DNA of 35,697 nt from a virus. This document shows, piece after piece, positions 14,412 through 23,250 of the stretch (positions within the stretch are counted from its first letter, which is position 1; every line of letters begins with the position of its first letter). The notes beneath the pieces are model-generated. The model was given only the letters and a program-made list of their open reading frames with translations, was not told the DNA's origin and searched no databases. The stretch lies in IMG/VR virus record IMGVR_UViG_3300017987_000216, positions 1 to 35,697 of that record; one strand, given 5' to 3'. Both the position numbers and the translations under genes were made by a program.

Positions 14412-15740
14412 TCAACCGCCCCCCAGAAACACGGGAACAATTGTCACCGCACCGCCAAACGTCGTGGCGGGCGGTCCGAACCCGTCCGGGTCGGAAATGA
14501 CAGAATGCGAATAACCCAGCTGCAGCGGGTTGTCGGTTTCAACACAGGGATACTGGCCGACAGCGTAGGCCGTGTTCGTGAAGAAGTGCCGCGCATAGCC
14601 GTTTTCGTAACTGTATTTGAACACCACGGACAATTCGCTGAAGTCCACGATTTGCATCGCGTCGTTCACTTTGCCCAGGTACAGCGCCGCATGAAACGGC
14701 CCCGTGAAAATGTTGATTGGCGTCGCAAACTGCCCGGTGTTGTGGTCCCAAACAACGTCATAATGATTCAACGGGTCCTTCCGGCACCCAGCACCGGGCA
14801 AACCCTGAGACGCCACCAGCGTCGTGCCGTTGAAAAATTCGGCCGCCGGCCCGTTCGCCCCGCTATACCGTAACTCATACGCCCCCGAATGTTCCAGATT
14901 CACGCAGGCCGGACACCCGAACAGCGTCTGCGGTTCCCCGTTCGCCGGGACGACGCAGACTTCGGGCGCACAAACCACGCAGTCGCGGCCGTGTCGCGGC
15001 GTCGTGCTTTCGTCCAGTAGAAACCGCTGAGCGCAAAGACTGTCCAACGCGTCCGGCGCGACCGTGTACCGTGCCAGCAGTCCGTCGGTCTGATGTGTGA
15101 TCGTCAGCACGCCGTCGGGCGTCAGCCTCCAATCGGTCAGCCCGTGGTCAACATCGCCCACGTTGATACACGCCACGTCGGACGCGACCCAGTCGCCCGC
15201 GTCCAGTTCCTGCCGTTCCAGAATCGGATTCGTCACAAGGGAACAGCATTCGAGAGACACGCCGGAAACACTGCGCAGATACGGCTGGCCGGAATACGTT
15301 TGGTAGTCGGTTTCTTCGTAGCAGCCACAACAGCCCGTCGTCACCGTCGCACCCGGCGCGTCGGTCGTGGTCGTGGTCGTTTCCCCGGCGGGCGGTTGGC
15401 TGACCACCAGCCCCAGATTCCCCACAGGATTCGCGAACAGCCGCGTCGGGTCGTCGGCGCTGCCGGCCGCAATCGCCGCCGCCGTGATCTTCCGCACGTC
15501 CACGGGTTGCACAAACGCCCATTCGCTGCCGTTCCAGTTCACCTGCCGGGCGGCGTGCGGTTTGTAATCGTCGGCCGGCAGCTCCGTAATCAGTTCCACC
15601 ACAATCGAACGCGCCGCCGTGGCCGTTTCCCGCACCCCCGCACGACCCCCGCCGACCGTGCCCAGCACGATGCCCGTCGCTTTGCTGATATCCCGCGCTT
15701 GCTCCAGCCCGAAACCGTACGCCGTGTTGCTGTCAGTCAT
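14412..15740 (-). CDS. Cys-rich tail-associated paralogue B (442 aa)
   Basis: Second paralogue, with the same N-terminal domain (YGFGLEQARDISKATGIVLGTV, NGSEWAFVQPVDVRKITAAAIAAGS), a Thr-rich linker (ETTTTTTDAPG) and CCGCYEE. Paired Cys positions similar to the neighbours follow (CVVCAPEVC, LFGCPACVNLEHSGAYELRYSG). The C-terminal domain differs (YLGKVNDAMQIVDFSELSVVF onward). The block GCPACVNL...YELRYSG-NGPAAEFFNGTTLV is shared with copy A (GCQICTDN...YEVVVSGMDGPVADYFNGATLV), so A and B are closer to each other than to C. The late position suggests an exposed tail component. Confidence 0.7.
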   Translation of the reverse strand: MTDSNTAYGFGLEQARDISKATGIVLGTVGGGRAGVRETATAARSIVVELITELPADDYKPHAARQVNWNGSEWAFVQPVDVRKITAAAIAAGSADDPTRLFANPVGNLGLVVSQPPAGETTTTTTDAPGATVTTGCCGCYEETDYQTYSGQPYLRSVSGVSLECCSLVTNPILERQELDAGDWVASDVACINVGDVDHGLTDWRLTPDGVLTITHQTDGLLARYTVAPDALDSLCAQRFLLDESTTPRHGRDCVVCAPEVCVVPANGEPQTLFGCPACVNLEHSGAYELRYSGANGPAAEFFNGTTLVASQGLPGAGCRKDPLNHYDVVWDHNTGQFATPINIFTGPFHAALYLGKVNDAMQIVDFSELSVVFKYSYENGYARHFFTNTAYAVGQYPCVETDNPLQLGYSHSVISDPDGFGPPATTFGGAVTIVPVFLGGG

Positions 15741-17065
15741 GCGTCCAGCCCCACGCTAACGGGTCGAAGGATCACCGAATCCGGGAACGTCGTCGGCGGC
15801 GGAGTCGGGTTTGTCGGCTGGTTGTTGGCAATCGCCGTCAGCGGAAATTCGATTTCGTCGGCCAGACACGGATGTTCCGTGCCCATGAACAGTTGATAGC
15901 TGGCTTCCATTAAATTCGAAAACCCGGTCGCGTGGTATGTATACGTGAGATATACAGCCATGTTGGCCTGGCCGCCGTTGCCCGTGCCGTTCAGAGCCAT
16001 CCAGATGTGCCCCCCAAACTGCGGCGAAACGACTTCAAAGTCGATAATGTCTGGGTCTGGGTTGACGTAGTGAACGACTGAACGCGGCACGTACGGAAAC
16101 CGCCGGCATTCGTAATACCCCTGACCGCCCAATAACTGCGTTACCAACGTGGCCCCGTTGAAATAATCAGCGACCGGCCCGTCCATTCCACTGACAACCA
16201 CCTCATACGCTTTCGCCGCCTGGTTGTCTGTGCAGATCTGACACCCGGAAACAATTTCCGGCGGGTCGTCCAGCGGGTACGGCGTCACGCACGCCTGCTC
16301 GCCACAAACCACACAATCGCGACGCAACGCGGCGGCCGTGCGGTCGAACCGCAAATTGCAAAACAGGTCGACGCCCGCGTCGTACGTGTTGCGATCAAAC
16401 TGGGCGACCTGGCCGAATTCCGAATGTGTGGCCGTCAGCGTTTCAACGCCCGGGTCCAGTTGCCACAGAATCGTAGCCCCGTCTGCACAGCCCTGCACAG
16501 CTTCCCACTGCACACCGTTCGGAATCGCCCGCTGCAGGTCCAGATATCCCGCTTCGTTGGCGCAACACGCCAACGAAACCCCGGACACGCGAAACACGCG
16601 AGGCAGGTTTTCGCCGTCGTAGTTGTAATAGTTGACCGTTTCCGGGTCGTTACACCCGCAACAGTCCCCGGATGTGCCACCGATCACCGTGGTCGACGGT
16701 TCGCCCGCCGGTTCGCCCACACACCACCCCAGATTCGCAATCGGTCGAGCTTTCAGCCGCGTCGGGTCGTCGGCGCTGCCGGCCGCAATCGCCGCCGCCG
16801 TGATCTTCCGCACCGGAACCGGACGCGTCGACACCGGCACCCATTCGCTGCCGTTCCACGTCACTTGCCGGGCGTCGTGCAGTTCGTAATCGTCGGCCGG
16901 GAGCTCCGCCAGCAGTTCCACCACAATCGAACGCGCCGCCGTGGCCGTTTCCCGCACCCCCGCACGCCCCCCGCCGACCGTGCCCAGTACGATGCCCGTC
17001 GCTTTGTTGATATCCCGCGCTTGCTCCAGCCCGAAACCGTACGCCGTGTTGCTGTCGCCCGTCAT
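15737..17065 (-). CDS. Cys-rich tail-associated paralogue A (442 aa)
   Basis: First of the three in transcription order. Its stop overlaps the start of copy B by 4 nt. It shares the N-terminal domain (SNTAYGFGLEQARDINKATG... RKITAAAIAAGSADDPTRLKARPIANLGW), then a short linker and CCGCND. The paired-Cys section CVVCGEQAC/CQICTDNQ matches copy B. The C-terminal domain (IWMALNGTGNGGQANMAVYLTYTYHATGF) is beta-rich. A 38-bp stretch encoding part of the shared domain is identical in all three copies (16776-16813, 15460-15497, 14131-14168), which points to recent duplication or gene conversion. The function in the virion is not known. Confidence 0.7.
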   Translation of the reverse strand: MTGDSNTAYGFGLEQARDINKATGIVLGTVGGGRAGVRETATAARSIVVELLAELPADDYELHDARQVTWNGSEWVPVSTRPVPVRKITAAAIAAGSADDPTRLKARPIANLGWCVGEPAGEPSTTVIGGTSGDCCGCNDPETVNYYNYDGENLPRVFRVSGVSLACCANEAGYLDLQRAIPNGVQWEAVQGCADGATILWQLDPGVETLTATHSEFGQVAQFDRNTYDAGVDLFCNLRFDRTAAALRRDCVVCGEQACVTPYPLDDPPEIVSGCQICTDNQAAKAYEVVVSGMDGPVADYFNGATLVTQLLGGQGYYECRRFPYVPRSVVHYVNPDPDIIDFEVVSPQFGGHIWMALNGTGNGGQANMAVYLTYTYHATGFSNLMEASYQLFMGTEHPCLADEIEFPLTAIANNQPTNPTPPPTTFPDSVILRPVSVGLDA

Positions 17066-17068
17066 GCG

Positions 17069-18286
17069 TCAGGCCCCCGTGTAGTCGGTTTTCGGACCCG
17101 GCAGCGGCAGCTGACTCCAGTCGGCTTCGCTTTGAATTTCCAGATAATTGAACAACGCCCCCGCTCCCGCCAACACCACCGGCACCCGCGAAAAACTGAA
17201 CGGAGTTTTCCCATTGATCTGACAGCTGGTCGGGCCCAACACTTTGACAATACGATACGACGCGTTGCCGTCATGCAACGGAGTTCCCGCCGTTTGCTTA
17301 AACGTCAGCATCGACCCTTCGTGCGAGTCTTCCAGCACGCCGGCCGACAGTGTCACAATCGACGGGTCGGGCCGAACGCTCATTGATGCCGTGCCAATCG
17401 CGCCGTTGGAAAACGTCGGCACCGTCGATTCACCGTGCTGGTTCAACCACACTTCATTGCTGACGTGCTGTCCCGTGTGGTCGGTGATGCGTTCGCGTTC
17501 GACTTTCTTCAGGTTGTCGTCGGCTTCGTCCGTGTACGCGTCGAAATCCACGTTCACCCAGTCCGTCAGCCCGCCGTTTCCGTCGTCGGCCCGCGTATAG
17601 TATTGCAGCTCATGCAATCCCTGATTCGGCAGCAGTCGGCCGTAGCCCTTCCGGTCGTGATGGATTTCAAAACGCGTTTCGTAGTAATACGTGCCGAACG
17701 ATTCCGATTCATTTTCCGGCAGCACCAGATTCTTCATCCACAACGTCCGCGGCGCGTACGATTCTCCAAATATCCAGACCGTGTTCGCGTTGACCGTGTT
17801 GTTGTACGACCGCAGACCAATCGGCCACAACGTCGACCGATACGTGACCGGGATGATTTCGTTGTTCCCGACTTTCGTCAGCCCGCCGTAAATGTCGCCC
17901 GCCGTGTTGACCGCCGGTTGACCGTCCACGTCATAGAAGCAAGGTTCTTCGACATCCACCGAACGCAGGCCGCCCGTCACCACCTGCAACAGCGGGTCGT
18001 CTTCCGCTTCTTCCAGTTGCTCGGTCGACCATTTGATCGTCAGAAACCAGGTGAACGTATCTTCCCACGGTTTCAACCCGCGCGTTCGGCAGGTCGCTTC
18101 ACTGTCGTAGCCCAACGTCGAAACGTGAGGCACCGGCATGGCCGGGTCGATCAGTAGTTCCGGCTGCGTCATCGCCCCGTCGACGGTCAGCATGTGACGC
18201 GTCGTGTACGTTTTGTGCCCGCGTTCGTCCTGGCTGAACGGCGGTTGTTCGCCGTCCAGATCGGTGACGTCGATAATAGACGGCAT
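17069..18286 (-). CDS. Conserved-looking tail protein after the tape measure (405 aa)
   Basis: A 405-residue protein directly downstream of the tape measure gene and 3 nt upstream of the paralogue block. It is rich in beta-type sequence and aromatic residues (TWFLTIKWSTEQLEEAEDD, GRSYNNTVNANTVWIFGESY-like segments, GYGRLLPNQGLHELQYYTRADDGNGG). By position it should be a distal-tail or hub/baseplate-type protein, since siphoviruses usually place the distal tail protein next. I cannot identify a hallmark motif, so this is a positional call. ATG 18286 is preceded by GAAAGTGGGG in the end of the tape-measure gene. Confidence 0.6.
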   Translation of the reverse strand: MPSIIDVTDLDGEQPPFSQDERGHKTYTTRHMLTVDGAMTQPELLIDPAMPVPHVSTLGYDSEATCRTRGLKPWEDTFTWFLTIKWSTEQLEEAEDDPLLQVVTGGLRSVDVEEPCFYDVDGQPAVNTAGDIYGGLTKVGNNEIIPVTYRSTLWPIGLRSYNNTVNANTVWIFGESYAPRTLWMKNLVLPENESESFGTYYYETRFEIHHDRKGYGRLLPNQGLHELQYYTRADDGNGGLTDWVNVDFDAYTDEADDNLKKVERERITDHTGQHVSNEVWLNQHGESTVPTFSNGAIGTASMSVRPDPSIVTLSAGVLEDSHEGSMLTFKQTAGTPLHDGNASYRIVKVLGPTSCQINGKTPFSFSRVPVVLAGAGALFNYLEIQSEADWSQLPLPGPKTDYTGA

Positions 18287-18287
18287 G

Positions 18288-20726
18288 TTATGGCCCCACT
18301 TTCGCCAGTTGACCGCGCCGCGCGTTGACCGCGATCAGTTCCCGCGCGTTTTCGTTGAATTCGATCAGCTGCTGCAGCTGGCGTTCGCTGATGTCTTCGC
18401 GGCCGTTGATCAGATCGACAATCAGTTGTGATCCTTCCACGGTTCGCACGTCAGACGTGGGACGGCTGCCGCCGTTGATTCGCTGAGCGTCCTGTCCGGC
18501 CAGTTCGATTTGTCGGGCGTGCAGTCGTTCCAGTTCGCGCCGATAGGTTTCCTCGTCCAGCAACGGCGTGTTCGTTTCCGGGTCGATGGCTTTGCGCAGT
18601 TCTTCCAGTTCCGACAGTTCCAGCTGCAGACGTTCTTCGGCGGTCGTGTTCTGGTCTTTCACCTGGTCGGCTTTCGTCCGCAGGTCAGACACCCGCCGCT
18701 GTTCGGCCTGTTCGCGTTCGCGGGCCGCCTTCGTCAGTTCGTCCTGCTGTTTCAGCAGTTCGTCCCGCGTGTCCCTCAGTTCCGCATAGCGGGCGACCAC
18801 GTCTTCCGGCACGCCTTGTTCGAGCATATCCCGCAGCGCCTGCTGAGCTTCCGTGGCGGTGCCCGTCAGGCGGTCGATTTCGTCCTGCAGGTCGTCTATC
18901 CGACCGATGGCCCCCGTGGCCTGATCGATGATTGACAATTGCAGTTCCGCCCGTACGGCCGAATCGACCGGCTGTTCGAGCAACGCGAACGCCGCGTCGA
19001 CTTCCAACAGCTTGCGCTGCAGCTGTTCGGCCGATGGAATCGCCTGTTGCAGCATATCGGCCACCCGGTCGGCGGCCGCCTGGTCGACGTTCCCGCCCAG
19101 CAGTGCCAGTTCCTGCAGAGCGTCCCCAGCGGCCGCCACACGCAACGCCCGTTCGGTTTCCCCGCGTACACTGGCCACCGTCACCGCCAGCCGCTGCAGC
19201 GATACGTCGGCCTTCAGAATCGATTCCGTGCCCGTCACCGACAGATCGGGCCCGCCGTCGATGCCTTTCAGCGTGTCGTCCAGCGACTTTAGAGTCGCAT
19301 TCGCTTCGTCCGTGGCTTCTGCCGCTTGCTTGGCTTCTGCAGCGGACGATTCCAGAGCTTTCGAAATTCCATAGACCGCACCAGCCGCCAAAACCGCACC
19401 GGCCGCCAGCACGGGCCAGCCCACCCCCGAAAGAGCCAACAGGACCGCTTGCGCCGCCGCCGCCGCTTTCACGGCCACGCCGTAACCAATCACGGCGAGT
19501 GCCGCCACTTTCATGATCGCACCGACCGCCACCAGGGCACCGCCCACCGTGACCAGTGTCAGACCAATGGCCCCCAGAATCGTGACCAGTGTCCGGTTCC
19601 GTTGGATGAATCCCGCCACGACACCGCTGGCCGTGGCAATACCGTCGGCCAAACCGGCGACCGGCCCTTCGACCGCTTCGCCCAACGCGATGCCCACGCC
19701 TTCCACCGCCGACAGCATCCGCCGCAGCGAACCGCCGATGCCGCTGTCCATTTGATCGGCCACGTCGGCCGCCGCGTTTTCCCAGCCTTCAATGTCCGCC
19801 TGCAGATCGTTAAACGCCCCGCCGGCCGCCCCGGCCAGCTTCAGCGCCGCCGCCGATCCTCGACCGAACAGTTCTTCGAATATCCCCAGCCGTTCCGCGC
19901 TGCCCAGTCCGTCGGTTTGTTTCGCGATGTCTTCAATAATGCCCGACATCGGTCGCATGTCGCCGGCCGCGTCGGCCACCGCCACGCCCAGCCCTTCCAC
20001 CTTCTTGCGGATGTTGCCGTCGGCCAGATTCTTATAAGCGCGAGCCAACGCCGTGCCGGCCAGCGAACCCCGAATGCCGTTGTTCGCCAGAATCCCCACG
20101 GCGGCCGCCGTTTCCTGCAGACTGGCCCCCGCTTCAAACGCAATCGGCGCGACCGGCTTCAACGCTTCGGCCAGATCTTCCATCCCCTGCGCGCTGCTGT
20201 TCACCGTGGCCGTCAGCGTGTCGGCCACTTCCTGAGAATCTTCCGCCGTCTTGCCAAACTGCGCCAACGTCGACGCCATAATTTCGGCGGCCCGGGGCAG
20301 TTCGGTTCCACTGGCCCGCGCCAGATTCAACGTGTGTTCCGTCGCCTGGTCGATCGACTTCGGATCGAATCCCGCCCGCCCCAGCTCGGCCATGGCCCCG
20401 GCCACCTGCGCCGCCGTGAACGATGTCGTCCGGCCCAGCTGTTTCGCCTTCTCGTTCAGCATGTCGAATTCGTCGGCCGTCGCCTGAGTGACCGCCTGCA
20501 CTTCTTTCATGCGATCCGAAAACGGCACGAACACCGCCAGCGCTGCCACGAAGGGCAACAGCACGACCGAACCCATTCGCACCATGTCGGCCCCGATTTG
20601 CCGCATCGTGGCCCCGGTCGCCTTCAGCCGGGCCTGTAGGCCCTTGAGTTTGGCGTTCATTTCCGCATCGTCCAGAAACATCCGGACGAACGCGCGGCCC
20701 GCTTCGACTCCGCTTCGTGATGCCAT
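18288..20726 (-). CDS. Phage tail tape measure protein (812 aa)
   Basis: Sets the tail length and helps DNA entry. The N-terminal third matches the TP901-type tape measure region: PFSDRMKEVQAVTQATADEFDMLNEKAKQLGRTTSFTAAQVAGAMAELGRAGFDPKSI and SLQETAAAVGILANNGIRGSLAGTALA are typical. Residues about 380-470 hold two hydrophobic stretches (TILGAIGLTLVTVGGALVAV and AGAVLAAGAVYG), as in tape measures that insert in the membrane. The last 300 residues are charged and coiled-coil-like (DELLKQQDELTKAAREREQAEQRRV). At the usual about 0.15 nm per residue, 812 residues suggest a tail near 120 nm (established relationship, not measured). Its place after the tail chaperones supports the call. Confidence 0.92.
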   Translation of the reverse strand: MASRSGVEAGRAFVRMFLDDAEMNAKLKGLQARLKATGATMRQIGADMVRMGSVVLLPFVAALAVFVPFSDRMKEVQAVTQATADEFDMLNEKAKQLGRTTSFTAAQVAGAMAELGRAGFDPKSIDQATEHTLNLARASGTELPRAAEIMASTLAQFGKTAEDSQEVADTLTATVNSSAQGMEDLAEALKPVAPIAFEAGASLQETAAAVGILANNGIRGSLAGTALARAYKNLADGNIRKKVEGLGVAVADAAGDMRPMSGIIEDIAKQTDGLGSAERLGIFEELFGRGSAAALKLAGAAGGAFNDLQADIEGWENAAADVADQMDSGIGGSLRRMLSAVEGVGIALGEAVEGPVAGLADGIATASGVVAGFIQRNRTLVTILGAIGLTLVTVGGALVAVGAIMKVAALAVIGYGVAVKAAAAAQAVLLALSGVGWPVLAAGAVLAAGAVYGISKALESSAAEAKQAAEATDEANATLKSLDDTLKGIDGGPDLSVTGTESILKADVSLQRLAVTVASVRGETERALRVAAAGDALQELALLGGNVDQAAADRVADMLQQAIPSAEQLQRKLLEVDAAFALLEQPVDSAVRAELQLSIIDQATGAIGRIDDLQDEIDRLTGTATEAQQALRDMLEQGVPEDVVARYAELRDTRDELLKQQDELTKAAREREQAEQRRVSDLRTKADQVKDQNTTAEERLQLELSELEELRKAIDPETNTPLLDEETYRRELERLHARQIELAGQDAQRINGGSRPTSDVRTVEGSQLIVDLINGREDISERQLQQLIEFNENARELIAVNARRGQLAKVGP

Positions 20727-20732
20727 GGGCGG

Positions 20733-20933
20733 TTACAATCCCACGAACGTCGACACCAGATCGGCGACAATCGCCTTTCCGTCCCGTTGCGGCCGTTCGT
20801 ATTCCCGCAGCGGGTTCAGTTGATCAGGATGGACATTGCCGCCCCACATATTCGACAGGTCAGCCCGTAGCGCGCTGGTTTGGTCCCATCGGTCACGCCG
20901 CACGGCCCGCGCCATCGCGTGCAGCTGCCGCAA
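20733..20933 (-). CDS. Probable -1 frameshift partner of the tail assembly chaperone (66 aa or longer)
   Basis: A short frame between the chaperone and the tape measure. Its frame is -1 to the chaperone and stays open upstream across the chaperone's stop, reading FHRDPELTLRQLHAMARAVRRDRWDQTSALRADLSNMWGG. That style (LTLRQL...RRDRWDQTSALRADLSN) is typical of the second, frameshifted part of siphovirus tail chaperones (as lambda G-T). Translation could instead start at the TTG at 20933, just after the TGA. No textbook slippery heptamer is obvious; GCGGGGGCT at 21018-21026 (minus strand) is a weak candidate. The listed coordinates cover only the part from the TTG. Confidence 0.65.
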   Translation of the reverse strand: MRQLHAMARAVRRDRWDQTSALRADLSNMWGGNVHPDQLNPLREYERPQRDGKAIVADLVSTFVGL

Positions 20934-20935
20934 CG

Positions 20936-21466
20936 TCAGTTCGGGGTCGCGATGGAAGACTGCAGCGGGTCCACAGCCCGCAGATCCGGCAAGCTCCCAG
21001 ACAACTGCCCATGAATAGCCCCCGCAATCATCCGTTCGAATTCCGGACTGTTCACGATGTCCGTCGTTTTCTGGTCCAGATCCATCAGGGCCCGGTCCGT
21101 GATTTCGCGAGCCAGTTCGATGCCGTGCTGCAGCGCCGGTCGGGCTCGGCTGGGGAAAAAATCAATCAGCGCTTCTGCCACGGCTGTCGTGGCCGCGTCC
21201 AAAACGTCCAGGTCGAACCCGTCCGCGAATTGTTCTTCGCCGATGTTGTGTTCTTTCGCCTGGTCTTCGCACAGCCACCACAGCACGCGGCCGCACAGCG
21301 CCACGTCTTCCGCCATTTCAATCAACGCGTTGCGGGCCGACTGCACACGCGACGTGTCGACGAAATCGATCACGCCGTCGGATAATTCTTTGATGCGGTT
21401 GGCCGTATAGAGACCAATCCGGATGGTCCATTCTCGGCCGTCCCGGTCGGTGAATGTTCGCGCCAT
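20936..21466 (-). CDS. Tail assembly chaperone (lambda G-like position, 176 aa)
   Basis: Begins MARTFTDRDGREWTIRIGLYTANRIKEL, the usual opening of this class of small tail chaperones (a short beta hairpin then helices). The rest is helical and acidic (ALIEMAEDVALCGRVLWWLCEDQAKEHNIGEEQFADGFDLDVLDAATTAVAEALIDFF). It sits between the tail tube and the tape measure, where the chaperone that coats the tape measure before tail assembly is normally encoded. A second frame (20733-20933) probably extends it by -1 frameshifting. The family call rests on order and N-terminal style. Confidence 0.72.
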   Translation of the reverse strand: MARTFTDRDGREWTIRIGLYTANRIKELSDGVIDFVDTSRVQSARNALIEMAEDVALCGRVLWWLCEDQAKEHNIGEEQFADGFDLDVLDAATTAVAEALIDFFPSRARPALQHGIELAREITDRALMDLDQKTTDIVNSPEFERMIAGAIHGQLSGSLPDLRAVDPLQSSIATPN

Positions 21467-21533
21467 GGGTTTGCCTTCGTGCTGGGGTCCGTTCGCTGCG
21501 AATCGTGGAACGCGAGCAAACCGCCGCAGCGAT

Positions 21534-21758
21534 TCAGGCGTCGCCGCTGTCCGTCTGTTTCTTCGGCGGCAGATTGATGGCCGAACTGTTGGCGGTCGGG
21601 TCGCCCGCAGCTTTCGCTTGTTCCCGCCGTTTCATCGTGTCGTCCTCGTCCTTCGTACGCCGGTGGGCGACTTCGATTTCGCGGACCGACCCGTCGGCCA
21701 TTTCGAACCGCTGTTTCGACTTGCGTGTGACGGTCTTCATTTCCGATTGAGCGTTCAT
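21534..21758 (-). CDS. Small charged protein between tail tube and chaperone (74 aa)
   Basis: A 74-residue, very polar protein: MNAQSEMKTVTRKSKQRFEMADGSVREIEVAHRRTKDEDDTMKRREQAKAAGD with a disordered tail ending KKQTDSGDA. The ATG at 21758 follows CAGGA. No family is recognised. Its place, one gene before the chaperone, would suit an accessory tail-assembly factor. Codon use fits the operon, but the size limits confidence. Confidence 0.5.
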   Translation of the reverse strand: MNAQSEMKTVTRKSKQRFEMADGSVREIEVAHRRTKDEDDTMKRREQAKAAGDPTANSSAINLPPKKQTDSGDA

Positions 21759-21831
21759 TGTTGCATTCCTGAATGCAGGTGATTGTGGTGTCGCTGCTGT
21801 TGTGGAACGCGAGCGATTCCGCCGGCGGACG

Positions 21832-22287
21832 TTACACCGCCGCGACGGTGACTTCCGCCGGGGCGAATGTCGATTTCGCGGACGGTTCGAGGACCACTTT
21901 GCGGGCGCTGCTGTCTTCCAGTCCCTGCGTCTGGCTGAATTCCGTCACCACGACATCCATTTGCATGCCGACCGAATCGGTTCCACTGGCCGGCACAGGG
22001 CCGTCCATCGCCAGTACACCGATATAGCTGTTGTCGCTGGCTTCGAAATTTGCCAGCAACGCCTGGTACAGCGTGTTACTCGGTTCATGCGTCAGCGTCA
22101 GTTCGATCGATTCCACCCGTAGCCCGGTCAGCTTCCGTTCGACTTTCGACGCCCGGTTTTTCACGCTGGTCGTGTTCTTCTTCCGGTTGATATTGCAATC
22201 TTCGACGATGTCAAGAATCGCGTTCGTGCCCTGACCGACGCCCGCCGTGTCAATATAGAAATTCATGTTCAGGCCGTTGTTAGCCAT
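21832..22287 (-). CDS. Major tail tube protein (151 aa)
   Basis: Forms the hexameric rings of the non-contractile tail tube. The pattern NMNFYIDTAGVGQGTNAILDIVEDCNINRKKNTTSVKNRASKVERKLTGLRVESIELTLTHEPSNTLYQAL is typical of siphovirus tail tube proteins: an N-terminal beta strand, a loop region with Lys, then ESIELT...HEP strands. The second half (YIGVLAMDGPVPASGTDSVGMQMDVVVTEFSQTQGLED) continues the tube fold. At 151 residues it is in the normal range. It precedes the chaperones and tape measure in the order expected. Confidence 0.82.
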   Translation of the reverse strand: MANNGLNMNFYIDTAGVGQGTNAILDIVEDCNINRKKNTTSVKNRASKVERKLTGLRVESIELTLTHEPSNTLYQALLANFEASDNSYIGVLAMDGPVPASGTDSVGMQMDVVVTEFSQTQGLEDSSARKVVLEPSAKSTFAPAEVTVAAV

Positions 22288-22336
22288 GGTCGTGCCCCTT
22301 CGTTGAATGTTGCCCCGACGACCGCCGGTGCAGAAG

Positions 22337-22828
22337 TCATTTGATTGCGTCCGCCCACCAGCCCGCCATCAGCGGTTCGGCTTTCCGACCGGCCGGTCCC
22401 ATGAACGGGCGCGGCTTAATGCGCCCGCTACCGTGTTCCAGTTTGTGCGCTATGCCCGTTTTGGCCCGTTCCGGTCCGATCACCACGTCGCCCCGTTCGG
22501 CGTCGGCCGAATACACCAGTTGACGTTTCAGCGCACTGTCCGACGAATGGATCAGCGGCGGCCGTCCCGGTTTCGATGTCTTTTCGGGATACGGTGCCGG
22601 CACTTCCAGCCCCCGCCGTTCCCGGATTTGATTCCATGCGACCCAGCGGTCGAGTTGCTCGTCCGACAATGTGGTTTCGGTGCGGTGCCGCTTGGCCCGT
22701 TTGAGCGATCGGCGCGCCACCTTGCGCGTATAGCCGCCGACGCGATTCAGCCAGCGGCGTGTGGCCGTCAGTGCCGACCGCTGCAGCTGTTTGGTCTTGT
22801 CGATGAACGAGAGGTCGAACGAGATCAT
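22337..22828 (-). CDS. Head-tail joining/tail completion protein, HK97 gp10-like (163 aa)
   Basis: ATG 22828 lies in an ATGA overlap with the upstream stop and follows AAAGGGGG. The frame is open further upstream, but that part is out of place. The protein is basic and helical at the start (TKQLQRSALTATRRWLNRVGGYTRKVARRSLKRAKRH), then GRPPLIHSSDSALKRQLVYSADAERGDVVIGPERAKTGIAHKLEHGS, and ends GRIKPRPFMGPAGRKAEPLMAGWW. The GIAHKLEHG...PRPFMGPA pattern is typical of HK97 gp10-type neck or tail completion proteins (AxxxExGt...aRPFl.PA). It fits between the coat gene and the tail tube. Confidence 0.75.
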   Translation of the reverse strand: MISFDLSFIDKTKQLQRSALTATRRWLNRVGGYTRKVARRSLKRAKRHRTETTLSDEQLDRWVAWNQIRERRGLEVPAPYPEKTSKPGRPPLIHSSDSALKRQLVYSADAERGDVVIGPERAKTGIAHKLEHGSGRIKPRPFMGPAGRKAEPLMAGWWADAIK

Positions 22829-23250
22829 TTCAACCCCCTTTGATACGTGACCGACAACACGCTGAAAAAAACCGCCTGCTGTTTCAGATGGTCGTCCGAA
22901 TACAACGGGTCGAAATCGGCGGCCGTCAGGTCGTGACCGTCCAGCAGCGTCATCGATTCGTCGACAAACGACTGCACGGCGTCGACCAGATTCAGACACG
23001 GCAGCAACGCCGCTTCGTCGGTCCCCGTCAGTTGTTTGATCAGTCCCACGTCGAACGACACGTCGCGGCGACTTTTGCGGCGGTTGCGCGTCCCACGCAC
23101 CAGAGACACCGGCACCAGCCAGCAGTGCCAGCCCGTGCCCATCGATTTGCGGTCGATGCGCGGGTCCGCTTTGATCACGGGCGTGATCGTTTCCCCAAAG
23201 TCGTGCGCGTTGATCGCATCCTTAGCCGCTGTCAACAGGTCGCCCATCAT
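22825..23250 (-). CDS. Neck/tail-terminator-like protein (141 aa)
   Basis: A 141-residue protein with a style seen in tail terminator or minor neck proteins: MMGDLLTAAKDAINAHDFGETITPVIKADPRIDRKSMGTGWHCWLVPVSLVRGTRNRRKSRRDVSFDVGLIKQL then VDAVQSFVDESMTLLDG. Domain: a short helix, beta strands and a final helix, as in phage lambda gpU-type folds. It overlaps both neighbours by 4 nt, so all neck genes are coupled. The specific family is not certain. The order relative to gp10 and the coat protein supports a neck role. Confidence 0.65.
   Translation of the reverse strand: MMGDLLTAAKDAINAHDFGETITPVIKADPRIDRKSMGTGWHCWLVPVSLVRGTRNRRKSRRDVSFDVGLIKQLTGTDEAALLPCLNLVDAVQSFVDESMTLLDGHDLTAADFDPLYSDDHLKQQAVFFSVLSVTYQRGLK

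Noticed and set aside
13155-14873. Large plus-strand frame over the Cys-rich paralogues
   Set aside because: Composition is dominated by Arg/His/Pro/Val as expected for an antisense shadow; the minus-strand genes have stop/start overlaps and coherent repeats.
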